NCBI RefSeq assembly: GCF_000478605.2
Contig: NZ_ASHX02000001.1
Coordinates: forward strand, 4,231,001-4,295,000
Origin: Streptomyces thermolilacinus SPC6
Lineage (GTDB): Bacteria; Actinomycetota; Actinomycetes; Streptomycetales; Streptomycetaceae
Direction of reading: 5' to 3'
DNA: 64,000 nucleotides
Shown: piece after piece, positions 18,948-27,340 of the stretch
How positions within the stretch are numbered: position 1 is the first letter of the stretch
Layout: the number at the start of each line of letters is the position of its first letter
Notes under the pieces: model-generated
What the model saw: the letters and a program-made list of their open reading frames with translations, nothing else
The model's database searches: none
What the model was told of the DNA's origin: nothing
Made by a program: the position numbers and the translations under genes

Positions 18948-21623
18948 GTGCGCACGAAGTGGAACCTGTTCACCGGACTGGCCCTGGCGGCCGCCCTGCT
19001 CACCGCCGCCCCGCCCCCGGCCGCCGAGGCCAAGCCCCCACCGGCCCCCGCCCCCGCGCCGCTCGCCGCCGACACGTACGCCTGGAAGAACGTGCGCATC
19101 GACGGCGGCGGCTTCGTCCCCGGCATCGTCTTCAACCGCTCCGAGAAGAACCTCGCCTACGCCCGCACCGACATCGGCGGCGCCTACCGCTGGCAGCAGT
19201 CCACCAAGACGTGGACGCCGCTGCTCGACCACATCGGCTGGGACCGCTGGGGCCACACGGGCGTCGTCAGCCTCGCCACCGACGCGGTGGACCCCGACCG
19301 CGTGTACGCCGCCGTCGGCACGTACACCAACAGCTGGGACCCCGGCAACGGCGCCGTCCTGCGCTCGACCGACCGGGGCGCGACCTGGCGGACCGCCGAC
19401 CTGCCGTTCAAGCTCGGCGGCAACATGCCGGGCCGCGGCATGGGAGAGCGCCTCGCCGTCGACCCGCACCGCAACAGCGTCCTCTACCTCGGCGCGCCCA
19501 GCGGCCACGGCCTGTGGCGCTCCACCGACTCCGGCGCCACCTGGTCGAAGGTCACCGCCTTCCCCAATCCCGGGAACTACGCCCAGGACCCGTCCGACAC
19601 CAGCGGTTACTCCTCCGACAACCAGGGCATCGTCTGGGTCACCTTCGACGAGTCCACCGGCACGCCCGGCAACGCCACGAGGACCATCTACGTGGGCGTC
19701 GCCGACAAGGAGAACGCCGTCTACCGCTCCACCGACGCGGGCGCCACCTGGACCAGGCTGCCCGGACAGCCCACCGGGCTCCTCGCCCACAAGGGCGTCC
19801 TCGACGCGGTGAACGGTCGGCTGTACCTGGCGTACAGCGACACCGGCGGCCCGTACGACGGTACGGACGGCGCGGTCTGGCGGTACGACACGAAGACAGG
19901 CGCCTGGCGGGACATCACGCCCGACGCCGACCCGTACTACGGCTTCAGCGGCCTGAGCCTGGACCGGCAGCGGCCCGGCACCGTCATGGTGACCGGCTAC
20001 AGCTCCTGGTGGCCCGACACGCAGATCTTCCGGACCTCCGACAGCGGGGCGACCTGGACCCGGGCGTGGGAGTTCACCTCGTACCCCAGCCGCACCAACC
20101 GCTACACGATGGACGTGTCCTCCTCCCCGTGGCTGGGATGGGGCGCGCAGCCGTCGCCGCCCGAGGAGTCCCCGAAGCTCGGCTGGATGACGGAGGCCCT
20201 GGAGATCGACCCGTTCGACTCGAACCGGATGATGTACGGCACCGGGGCGACCGTCTACGGCACCGAGAACCTCACCCAGTGGGACACCGGCGGAAAGATC
20301 ACCATCAAGCCGATGGTCCAGGGCCTGGAGGAGACGGCCGTCAACGACCTGGTGTCCCCGCCGTCCGGCGCCCCGCTGATCAGCGCGCTCGGCGACATCG
20401 GCGGCTTCCGCCACACGGACCTCACCAAGGTCCCGTCGGTGATGTTCACCTCCCCGAACTTCACCAGCTCCACCAGCCTCGACTACGCGGAGGCCAAGCC
20501 GGACACGGTCGTCCGCGTCGGGCACCTCGACTCGGGCCCGAGGATCGCGTTCTCCACGGACAACGGCGCCAACTGGTTCGCCGGGCAGGAGCCACCGGGC
20601 GTCTCGGGCGGCGGCACGGTCGCCGCGGCGGCGGACGGCAGCCGGTTCGTGTGGAGCCCGGACGGGACCGGGGTGCACACGACGAGCGGCTTCGGCGGCG
20701 CGTGGACCGCGTCGCGCGGCATCCCGGCGGGCGCCGTCGTGGAGTCCGACCGGGTGGACCCGAAGCGGTTCTACGGCTTCAAGTCCGGGACGTTCTACGT
20801 CAGTACGGACGGCGGCGCGACCTTCACCGCCGCGGCGACCGGCCTGCCCGCCTCGGGACCCGTCCGCTTCAAGGCGGTGCCCGGCCGGGCCGGTGACATC
20901 TGGCTCGCGGGCGGCGCCACCGGCTCGTACGGGCTGTGGCGCTCCACCGACGCGGGCGCCACGTTCACGAAGGTCCGGGGCGTGGAGGAGGCCGACACGA
21001 TCGGCTTCGGCAAGGCCGCGCCGGGCGCGTCGTACGACACGCTCTACACGAGCGCGAAGATCGGCGGCGTACGCGGCATCTTCCGCTCCACGGACGAGGG
21101 CGCGAGCTGGACGCGGATCAACGACGACGCCCACCAGTGGGGCTGGACCGGCGCTGCCATCACGGGCGACCCGCGGATCTACGGGCGGGTGTACGTCGCC
21201 ACGAACGGCCGGGGCATCGTCTACGGCGACACGGCCGGCACGCCCACGGACCCGCCGGGCCCCACGGACCCGCCGGGCCCCACGGACCCGGCGTCGTGCG
21301 AGGCCACGTACAAGGTGACCAACCAGTGGCAGGGCGGCTTCCAGGCCGATGTGACGGTCAGGAACACCGGCTCGGCCGCCTGGGACGGCTGGCGCGCCGG
21401 ATGGACGTTCCCCGACGGGCAGCGCGTCACCCAGGGCTGGAACGCCGAGTACGCCCAGGCGGGCGCGGACGTGGCCGTCACCAACGCGGGCTGGAACGGG
21501 CGGGTCGCGCCGGGCGGGACGGTCGCGTTCGGGTTCACCGGATCGTGGTCGGAGGCCAACAGGCCCCCGACCACGATCAGCGTGAACGGCCGTCCCTGCC
21601 AGGCGGGGACTACGGGGTCGTGA
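18948..21623 (+). CDS. Secreted GH74-CBM2 xyloglucanase
   Basis: 891 residues from a GTG at 18948; GAGAGGAG sits 4-5 bases upstream, better than the in-frame ATG 36 bases earlier. Signal peptide in about 1-30. The catalytic part (about 45-780) is built from sialidase-like repeats with Asp-box motifs (STDSGATW, STDAGATW, STDGGATF). The two GH74 catalytic aspartates are Asp75 in RTDIGGAY and Asp483 in LGDIGGFR. A TDPPGP linker leads to a C-terminal CBM2 (about 790-885, CEATYKVTNQWQGGFQADVTV). GH74 enzymes cut the glucan backbone of xyloglucan. No CebR box was found directly upstream. It overlaps the convergent PL11 gene tail to tail. Confidence 0.95.
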   Translation: MRTKWNLFTGLALAAALLTAAPPPAAEAKPPPAPAPAPLAADTYAWKNVRIDGGGFVPGIVFNRSEKNLAYARTDIGGAYRWQQSTKTWTPLLDHIGWDRWGHTGVVSLATDAVDPDRVYAAVGTYTNSWDPGNGAVLRSTDRGATWRTADLPFKLGGNMPGRGMGERLAVDPHRNSVLYLGAPSGHGLWRSTDSGATWSKVTAFPNPGNYAQDPSDTSGYSSDNQGIVWVTFDESTGTPGNATRTIYVGVADKENAVYRSTDAGATWTRLPGQPTGLLAHKGVLDAVNGRLYLAYSDTGGPYDGTDGAVWRYDTKTGAWRDITPDADPYYGFSGLSLDRQRPGTVMVTGYSSWWPDTQIFRTSDSGATWTRAWEFTSYPSRTNRYTMDVSSSPWLGWGAQPSPPEESPKLGWMTEALEIDPFDSNRMMYGTGATVYGTENLTQWDTGGKITIKPMVQGLEETAVNDLVSPPSGAPLISALGDIGGFRHTDLTKVPSVMFTSPNFTSSTSLDYAEAKPDTVVRVGHLDSGPRIAFSTDNGANWFAGQEPPGVSGGGTVAAAADGSRFVWSPDGTGVHTTSGFGGAWTASRGIPAGAVVESDRVDPKRFYGFKSGTFYVSTDGGATFTAAATGLPASGPVRFKAVPGRAGDIWLAGGATGSYGLWRSTDAGATFTKVRGVEEADTIGFGKAAPGASYDTLYTSAKIGGVRGIFRSTDEGASWTRINDDAHQWGWTGAAITGDPRIYGRVYVATNGRGIVYGDTAGTPTDPPGPTDPPGPTDPASCEATYKVTNQWQGGFQADVTVRNTGSAAWDGWRAGWTFPDGQRVTQGWNAEYAQAGADVAVTNAGWNGRVAPGGTVAFGFTGSWSEANRPPTTISVNGRPCQAGTTGS

Positions 21624-23493
21624 CCGCGGGCCGGGGTGCCGTGCGCATCCCGGCCCCGATGTGGAAGCTCGGGTGCGGCGGCTGGTTGTAGCCGGTGTTC
21701 TGCCAGGCCAGCCCCGTCCGGTACATCGGGTCGTGCAGCAGGGTCGTGATCCTCGTGTCCGTCGGATGCGGGGTCGAGTAGATCCGCAGCGCCCGGTTGT
21801 CGGCCGTGCGCCACACGACCTCCTCGCGCCAGTCGCCGAGGATGTCGCCGGAGAGGGCCGGGGTCGCCTTGGAGCCGTTGTTGGCGGCGACCCCGGCGCC
21901 GGTCAGCAGCCGCGTGTCACCGCTCGGCCCGTACTTGTCCACGCGGGTGCCGTCGAGCAGCTCGCGCGTCGGGTCGCCGTCCCACCAGGCGAGGAAGTTC
22001 ACCGCCGACGGGCGGCGGCCCTTCACCGCCCCGGCCTCGTCGCGGATGCTGCCGCCGGACGTGGACCACACCTCGGCGCCGTCGTTGCCGGACCAGATGT
22101 CCCCGGCGACGCCGCGCCCGTTGTCGCAGCAGGCGGCGAGCTTCCAGCGGATCGCGCCGTTGGCCGGGTTGATGTACAGCTCGGCGGGCTGGCTGGTGGA
22201 CTCAGACACCTTGAAGTACTCCAGGCCCGGCGTGCCCGGGTCGTGGTCGCCGAGGTGCTGGGCGTCTCCGTGCCCGGTGCGGGTCGTCCACAGGCCGCTG
22301 CCGTTGTCGTCCACGGCCATGGAGCCGTACACGACCTCGTCGCGCCCGTCGCCGTCCACGTCGCCGACGGACAGGCTGTGCGACCCCTGCCCGTCGAAGC
22401 CCCTGCCCGCGTGGGCGGAGGAGTTCGTGTCGAACGTCCAGCGGCGGGTGAACCGCCCGTCGCGCCAGTCCCAGGCGGCGATGACGCTGCGCGTGTAGTA
22501 GCCGCGCGCCATGATCAGCGACGGCCGGACGCCGTCGAGGTAGGCGGTGCCCGCGAGGAACCGGTCCACGCGGTTGCCGTAGGAGTCTCCCCAGGAGGAG
22601 ACGCTGCCGCGGGCGGGCACGTAGTCGGTGGTGCCGAGCGCGGCGCCGGTGCGCCCGTCGAACATGGTCAGGTACTCGGGCCCGGCCAGCACGTACCCGC
22701 CGGAGTTGCGGTGGTCGGCGGTGGCGCTGCCGATGACGCGCCCGGTGCCGTCGCGGGTGCCGTCGGCGGTCTTCATGGCCACCTCGGCGCGCCCGTCGCC
22801 GTCGTAGTCGTACACCTGGAACTGCGTGTAGTGCGCCCCGGAGCGGATGTTCCGCCCGAGGTCGATCCGCCACAGCCGCGTGCCCTCCACCGTGACCCCG
22901 TCCACGACGGTGCTCCCGGTGTAACCCGCCTGGGAGTTGTCCTTGGCGTTGGTGGGCTGCCACTTGAGGACGAAGTCGAGGTCGCCGTCGCCGTCGAGGT
23001 CGCCGACGGAGGCGTCGTTGGCCTCGTACGTGTAGGCGGCGCCGTCCGGCGTGGTGCCCCCGGCGGGCGGGGTGAGCGGTACGTCCTTGTACCCGGCGCG
23101 GAACTGGACGGCGTGCGGCGAGTCGCCCTGCTCGACGCCGCCGACGACGGCCCGGACGGTGTAGCCGGCGTGGCTGGGGGCGCCCGCGTGGAAGTAGTTG
23201 GTGGAGCCGGTGATGGGCGTGGCGTTCACCTTCGTACCGGCGCGGTAGAGGTTGAAGGCCACGTTGTCGGGGTCGGTGGCGAGCCAGCGCCAGCTGACGA
23301 GGTTGCCGGTCCCGGTGTGGACGCTGACGAGTCCCCGGTCGAGCCGCTCGACCTGCCGGACGGCGAGCGCGGTGGCGCCGGCGCCCGAGGCGGCGGCGTC
23401 CGAGGCGTCGGCGGGGAGCCCGACGAACACGAACGCGGCGGCCCCGGCGACCGCGACGGCGCCGAGCCCGCGGCGCGTCTTCCTGTGCTGCAC
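21610..23493 (-). CDS. Secreted rhamnogalacturonan lyase, family PL11
   Basis: 627 residues. GTG at 23493 chosen because a perfect AGGAGG lies 7 bases upstream. Signal peptide in about 1-33 (GAVAVAGAAAFVFVGLPADA). The mature protein has the PL11 eight-bladed propeller layout with repeated calcium-binding loops DLDGDGDLDF, DYDGDGRAEV and DVDGDGRDEV, and conserved blocks ERLDRGLVSVHTGTGNLVSWRW at the start and GDWREEVVWRT near the end. Related to Bacillus YesW/YesX, which cleave rhamnogalacturonan I of pectin. There is no CBM. The last 14 bases overlap the GH74 gene end. Confidence 0.94.
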   Translation of the reverse strand: MQHRKTRRGLGAVAVAGAAAFVFVGLPADASDAAASGAGATALAVRQVERLDRGLVSVHTGTGNLVSWRWLATDPDNVAFNLYRAGTKVNATPITGSTNYFHAGAPSHAGYTVRAVVGGVEQGDSPHAVQFRAGYKDVPLTPPAGGTTPDGAAYTYEANDASVGDLDGDGDLDFVLKWQPTNAKDNSQAGYTGSTVVDGVTVEGTRLWRIDLGRNIRSGAHYTQFQVYDYDGDGRAEVAMKTADGTRDGTGRVIGSATADHRNSGGYVLAGPEYLTMFDGRTGAALGTTDYVPARGSVSSWGDSYGNRVDRFLAGTAYLDGVRPSLIMARGYYTRSVIAAWDWRDGRFTRRWTFDTNSSAHAGRGFDGQGSHSLSVGDVDGDGRDEVVYGSMAVDDNGSGLWTTRTGHGDAQHLGDHDPGTPGLEYFKVSESTSQPAELYINPANGAIRWKLAACCDNGRGVAGDIWSGNDGAEVWSTSGGSIRDEAGAVKGRRPSAVNFLAWWDGDPTRELLDGTRVDKYGPSGDTRLLTGAGVAANNGSKATPALSGDILGDWREEVVWRTADNRALRIYSTPHPTDTRITTLLHDPMYRTGLAWQNTGYNQPPHPSFHIGAGMRTAPRPAVTTP

Positions 23494-23623
23494 GGTGATT
23501 CCTCCTGGGGGGAGAGGACGATGGGCACCCCCAAGTCGCCACCGCCCACGGAAGGGTTGCCGGGTCAGGACCGGGGGCAGCCCGAACGGGACGGCCACGA
23601 CGCGTCCCTGCCAGGAGGACCGC

Positions 23624-23941
23624 ATGCCGCTTCCGTCGACCGGATGGCACAAGAGCACCTGCAGCGGCGACTTCGAGGACGCGTGCGTGGAGGTACGCGC
23701 GCGTGCGGGCGGCGCGGGCGTGCGGGTCCGCGACTCCAAGGACCGCACCCGCCGTCCCCTCGACCTCTCCACCGCCGCCTGGCAGACGTTCCTGGACACC
23801 ACGGCCCACGAGCCCGCCCCGTCACGCCGAGCCGCCCCGGTGCCGGCGTGCGCGGCCAGGGCGCCGAACCGGTGGACGACTGACGGGAGGCCGGCCCGGG
23901 TCGGCCGTTACGGGGCGGGAGCCTCGGGGCCGTACGGGTGA
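23624..23941 (+). CDS. DUF397 protein, stand-alone
   Basis: 105 residues with a perfect AGGAGG 6 bases before the ATG. Residues about 8-60 are a DUF397 domain (WHKSTCSGDFEDACVEV, then VRVRDSKD). These domains usually sit directly after an XRE regulator and, in the BldB/WhiJ-linked systems, act with it in development. No XRE gene is adjacent here. The C-terminal 45 residues are longer than usual and rich in Arg/Ala/Pro, so the true domain may end early and the tail be a read-on. Confidence 0.75.
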   Translation: MPLPSTGWHKSTCSGDFEDACVEVRARAGGAGVRVRDSKDRTRRPLDLSTAAWQTFLDTTAHEPAPSRRAAPVPACAARAPNRWTTDGRPARVGRYGAGASGPYG

Positions 23942-24066
23942 GGGGCGCGGGTTCCCGTCGGGGGCGGGGGGCGTGGGGCGGTCCGGTGTCTGCGCTCGCG
24001 TCATGTGATGTACGTCATGGCGTCATCGGGCTGTACTCGTCGCCGGTGGCGGGGGCGTGAACGGCG

Positions 24067-24100
24067 AAAGGCCCGGTCCGCCTGCGCGGACCGGGCCTTT
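24067..24100 (-). terminator. Terminator of tRNA-His
   Basis: AAAGGCCCGGTCCG (24067-24080) pairs with CGGACCGGGCCTTT (24087-24100), directly after the tRNA on the minus strand; it could serve both strands. Confidence 0.8.
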
Positions 24101-24104
24101 CCGG

Positions 24105-24181
24105 TGGGGTGAGTGACGGGACTCGAACCCGCGGCATCCTGGACCACAACCAGGTGCTCTACCAGCTGAGCTACACCCACC
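24105..24181 (-). tRNA. tRNA-His (anticodon GTG)
   Basis: Cloverleaf visible on the minus strand: acceptor GTGGGTG with CACTCAC, D arm AGCTCAGCTGGTAGAGC, anticodon stem-loop CCTGG-TTGTGGT-CCAGG with anticodon GTG, and T arm with GGTTCGAGTC. The extra G at -1 (24181) opposite C73 is the hallmark of tRNA-His. CCA is encoded (24105-24107). tRNA genes are common integration sites; no direct repeat of the 3' end was noticed nearby. Confidence 0.96.
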
Positions 24182-24317
24182 ATGTCCGGTCTTTTTCCTG
24201 ACCGGCCGAGAAAAAGTGTACAGGGTTCCGGAGGGTGCTCGCGCACACGTTTCCCCGGGGCGGATCCGGCGCCGTTCCTGAGCCGGTCAGGCGCCGGACC
24301 CGAGGGCCGTCCCGGGG

Positions 24318-24929
24318 CTAGGCGCGGGGCTCCGGCGGGAGGACGTGGCGGGCCGCGATGGTCTTCGCCGTGTCCGAGTCCGGGCCGGGCTGCGGGACGA
24401 AGATCGCCTCCCGGTAGTACCGCAGCTCCGCGATGGACTCGCGGATGTCGGAGAGCGCCCGGTGGTTGCCGTTCTTCTCCGGACTGTTGAAGTACGCCCT
24501 CGGGTACCAGCGCCGCGCCAGCTCCTTCACGGAGGAGACGTCCACGATCCGGTAGTGGAGGAACGTCTCCAGCGTGGGCATGTCACGGGCGAGGAAGCCG
24601 CGGTCGGTGCCGACCGAGTTGCCGCACAGCGGGGCCTTGCCGGGCTCCTTGACGTGCTCGCGGACGTACGCCATGACCTGCGCCTCCGCGTCCGCGAGGG
24701 TGGTGCCGCCCGCGAGCTCGTCGAGGAGTCCGGAGGCCGTGTGCATCTCGCGCACCACGTCCGGCATCGTCTCCAGCGCCGCGTCCGGCGGGCGGATGAC
24801 GATGTCCACGCCCTGCCCGAGCACGTTCAGTTCCGAGTCGGTGACCAGCGCGGCCACCTCGATGAGTGCGTCGGACGTCAGCGAGAGGCCGGTCATCTCG
24901 CAGTCGATCCACACCATGCGATCGTTCAT
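24318..24929 (-). CDS. orn: Oligoribonuclease
   Basis: 203-residue 3'-5' exonuclease of the DEDDh class that degrades 2-5 nt RNA fragments (and pGpG from cyclic di-GMP). Catalytic residues: Asp9 and Glu11 in WIDCEMTG, the Asp in NSVGTDRGF, and the closing His/Asp in [15 protein letters not shown] at 24929 has AAGGTGG upstream. It follows adpA on the same strand, the known adpA-ornA order in streptomycetes, separated by an 87-base gap filled by a strong stem-loop. In S. griseus loss of ornA impairs growth and aerial mycelium formation. Confidence 0.96.
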   Translation of the reverse strand: MNDRMVWIDCEMTGLSLTSDALIEVAALVTDSELNVLGQGVDIVIRPPDAALETMPDVVREMHTASGLLDELAGGTTLADAEAQVMAYVREHVKEPGKAPLCGNSVGTDRGFLARDMPTLETFLHYRIVDVSSVKELARRWYPRAYFNSPEKNGNHRALSDIRESIAELRYYREAIFVPQPGPDSDTAKTIAARHVLPPEPRA

Positions 24930-24941
24930 GCGTCCACCTTA

Positions 24942-24994
24942 AAGGGGCCGCCGGTGACGGGGACGTGTCGTGCTCCCCTCACCGGCGGCCCCTT
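24942..24994 (-). terminator. Strong stem-loop between adpA and orn
   Basis: AAGGGGCCGCCGGTGA (24942-24957) pairs perfectly with TCACCGGCGGCCCCTT (24979-24994), 16 bp with a 21-base loop. On the minus strand it is followed by TTAAGG and then the orn ribosome site, 12 bases from the orn ATG. It looks like an adpA terminator with possible partial read-through. Confidence 0.8.
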
Positions 24995-25016
24995 CGAGGA
25001 CTGCCGTGCCGTGCGG

Positions 25017-26231
25017 TTACGGCGCGCTGCGCTGGCCCGGCAGCGTCGCCCGGCCGGACGTCAGCGCGTCCATGTGCGGCTTGCCCGGCTCACCGCCGCC
25101 CATCCCGGCCGCGGCGCCCGCCGTGGGGCGTCGCAGGCCGGGCCCGTGGCCACCGGGTCCACCGTGCGAGCCCTGCGGCGGTACGACCGCGTCGCTCATC
25201 GCCGACGCCCCCTCGCCCTGCGGGCGGCGCGCCCGGTACGCGGCCCGGTACGCGGCCGGGGACGAGCCCAGCTGCCGCCGGAAGTGGCCGCGCAGCGCCA
25301 CCGGCGAACGGAAGCCGCAGCGTCCGGCGACCTCGTCCACCGAGTAGTCGGACGTCTCCAGCAGCCGCTGCGCCTGGAGCACCCGCTGGGTGATCAGCCA
25401 CTGGAGCGGCGCGCTGCCGGTCAGCGAGCGGAACCTCCGGTCGAAGGTCCGCCGGCTCATGTACGCCCTGGCCGCCAGCGTCTCCACGTCGAACTGCTCG
25501 TGGAGGTGCTCCAGCGCCCACGCGACGACCTCGGCCAGCGGGTCGGCGCCGATCTCCTCCGGGAGGGACCGGTCGAGGTACCGCTCCTGGCCGCCGGTGC
25601 GGCGCGGTGGCACGACGAGCCGCCGGGCGAGCGCGCCGGCCGCCTCCGTGCCGTGATCGGTCCGCACGATGTGCAGACAGAGGTCGATTCCGGCCGCCGT
25701 GCCCGCGGACGTCAGTACGTCGCCGTCGTCCACGAACAGCTCCCGCGGGTCCACATGGACCGACGGGTAGCGCTTCGCGAGCGTCGGCGCGTACATCCAG
25801 TGGGTGGTGGCGGGCCGCCCGTCCAGTAATCCGGCGGCGGCCAGCACGAACGCACCCGTGCACAGGCCGACGATCCTGGCGCCCTCCTCGTGTGCGCGGC
25901 GCAGCGCGTCGAGCGCCTCGGCGGGCGGCGGCGAGGTGATCGACCGCCAGGCCGGTACGACGACGGTGCCCGCTCTGCTGATCGCCTCCAGGCCGTACGG
26001 TGCGGAGAGTTCGAGTCCCCCGGTCGTGCGCAGTGGCCCGTCCTCGCCCGCGCAGACCAGCAGCCTGTATCGCGGGACTCCGGCGTCCTGGCGGTCAATC
26101 CCGAACACCGAAAGTGGGATGGAACTCTCGAAGATGGGGCCGCCGCTGAACAGCATGACGGCGACGACCTCGCGACGGCGGCGTCCGGACAGTTTGCGTC
26201 CGGTCTCCGGTGCGGCGGAGTCCTGGCTCAT
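25017..26231 (-). CDS. adpA: Developmental master regulator AdpA (BldH)
   Basis: 404 residues. Residues about 20-215 form a DJ-1/PfpI-like dimerisation domain (VVAVMLFSGGPIFESSIPLSVF, GLCTGAFVLAAAGLLDG) and about 235-335 an AraC-type double helix-turn-helix (FDVETLAARAYMSRRTFDRRFR, then VDEVAGRCGFRSPVALRGHF). The tail is Gly/Pro-rich. This order, the length and the orn neighbour identify AdpA. Codon 135 is the rare TTA, so full-length AdpA needs the bldA tRNA. AdpA activates genes for aerial growth, secreted enzymes and secondary metabolism through TGGCSNGWWY sites and controls its own gene. Upstream is an unusually long 1.1 kb gap. Confidence 0.96.
   Translation of the reverse strand: MSQDSAAPETGRKLSGRRRREVVAVMLFSGGPIFESSIPLSVFGIDRQDAGVPRYRLLVCAGEDGPLRTTGGLELSAPYGLEAISRAGTVVVPAWRSITSPPPAEALDALRRAHEEGARIVGLCTGAFVLAAAGLLDGRPATTHWMYAPTLAKRYPSVHVDPRELFVDDGDVLTSAGTAAGIDLCLHIVRTDHGTEAAGALARRLVVPPRRTGGQERYLDRSLPEEIGADPLAEVVAWALEHLHEQFDVETLAARAYMSRRTFDRRFRSLTGSAPLQWLITQRVLQAQRLLETSDYSVDEVAGRCGFRSPVALRGHFRRQLGSSPAAYRAAYRARRPQGEGASAMSDAVVPPQGSHGGPGGHGPGLRRPTAGAAAGMGGGEPGKPHMDALTSGRATLPGQRSAP
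25827..25829 (-). other. TTA leucine codon in adpA (bldA checkpoint)
   Basis: In-frame TTA at codon 135 of adpA, in AAGLLDG. TTA is very rare in Streptomyces and is read only by the bldA tRNA. TTA-dependent adpA translation is an established control step in other species. Confidence 0.93.
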
Positions 26232-27340
26232 GACGCTAAGCCCCCCTCGGTGTTCGCGTCTCCTAGGTCCTGTCGCTCCTGCACGTTTCCCCTCGGTTTT
26301 GCACGAGACCCCGTTCTCCGATAGTCATGATCGAATCTACTGCGTCCCGCAGTGCCGGAGTGACAAGTTCCGGAACCGGCACTATGTCGACAAGGCAACT
26401 TGGCGCGAAGCATTCGATCACGAAGCGTTTCACCCTCGGGGGCCCGCAGGGAAGTGGGTCTCGCACTCATGGCCCATCCGCGTAGGGTGCGCGAGGGCTC
26501 TGCGGCCCTTATCTTCCAGGTGGCAAGGGGGTTTGCAGGCCATTCCGGCGCGTGGGGGTGGGGTCCGGGAAGTTGGCTGAAAACATACGGGTCCGGGTGT
26601 GCGAAGCCGTCACCGAGCCGGTACGTCCTCCAGGGCGGTGCCCCCAAGCCCCCCCGCCCGAGCCGCCGGTCCTCCTGAGGCTCGGCCCCGAGCCCCCCGG
26701 TACACGGTGCGTCCTCCCCTTGGGGCTCGGCCCCGAATGTCCCCCAACTTGGGGTGCCGGACTCCCCTGGGATCACCCCATGCACCGGGGGAGGCTCGAC
26801 CTCATGCCCGAGCACGCTGATGTCGTCCCTCTGGAGCTCGGCGTGACCCGTCACACGGCACCCCGGTTCCCCTCGGCTGCCCCCGATCCGCGCGCCCACA
26901 CCCGCTCCTCGCCACGGTCGGCCGCGCCCCGGCGTCACTCGGAGGGCTGCATCCGGGGGAACCCCCAAGGCCGGTGCCCGTCTCGGGGCGGGTGCCCCGC
27001 GGCGGGCTCCCACGGCTGGTCGTGTCGTGGCTGCCGGGGCCGCTTGTCCGCGGGGGCCGTGGCTCGGGGCGTGAGGGATGCGACCGGGTGCCCGGCCCGT
27101 AGGGGGCGGTGTTGCGGTTACGTACCGGGAGCGAGGGGTTACCCTACGGCGCTTGTAGGGGGCATGGGGCGTTGCGCGACGGCGCGGGCTCGTGCATGCT
27201 CCCTGGAACGCCCCTGGGCACGAGAGGAGTGGCGCCGTACCCTTGGGGGTATGGGGTTGGGAAGATGATTCCCGGACACAGCTCCGCTACCAGCAGTCCC
27301 TTGAACCCTCCCCACAAGGACCTTCTTCGCCGAGACACCC
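26232..27340. other. Long gene-free region between adpA and the usp gene
   Basis: 1.1 kb with divergent genes at both ends and no convincing open frame. The 200 bases next to adpA are AT-richer (TAGTCATGATCGAATCTACTG) and probably hold its promoters. TGGCGCGAAG at 26401 matches the AdpA consensus TGGCSNGWWY at 9 of 10 positions. The part from 26640 to 27100 has repeated CTCGGCCCCGA units and G/C runs. A small RNA or long leader is possible. Confidence 0.5.

Noticed and set aside
24105-24181. tRNA-His as a proven attachment site
   Set aside because: No integrase gene and no matching direct repeat were seen in the window, so only the location is suggestive.
26400-27013. Small genes in the adpA-usp gap
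   Set aside because: Possible frames have Arg/Pro/Gly-rich products, no proper ribosome site and no conserved pattern.
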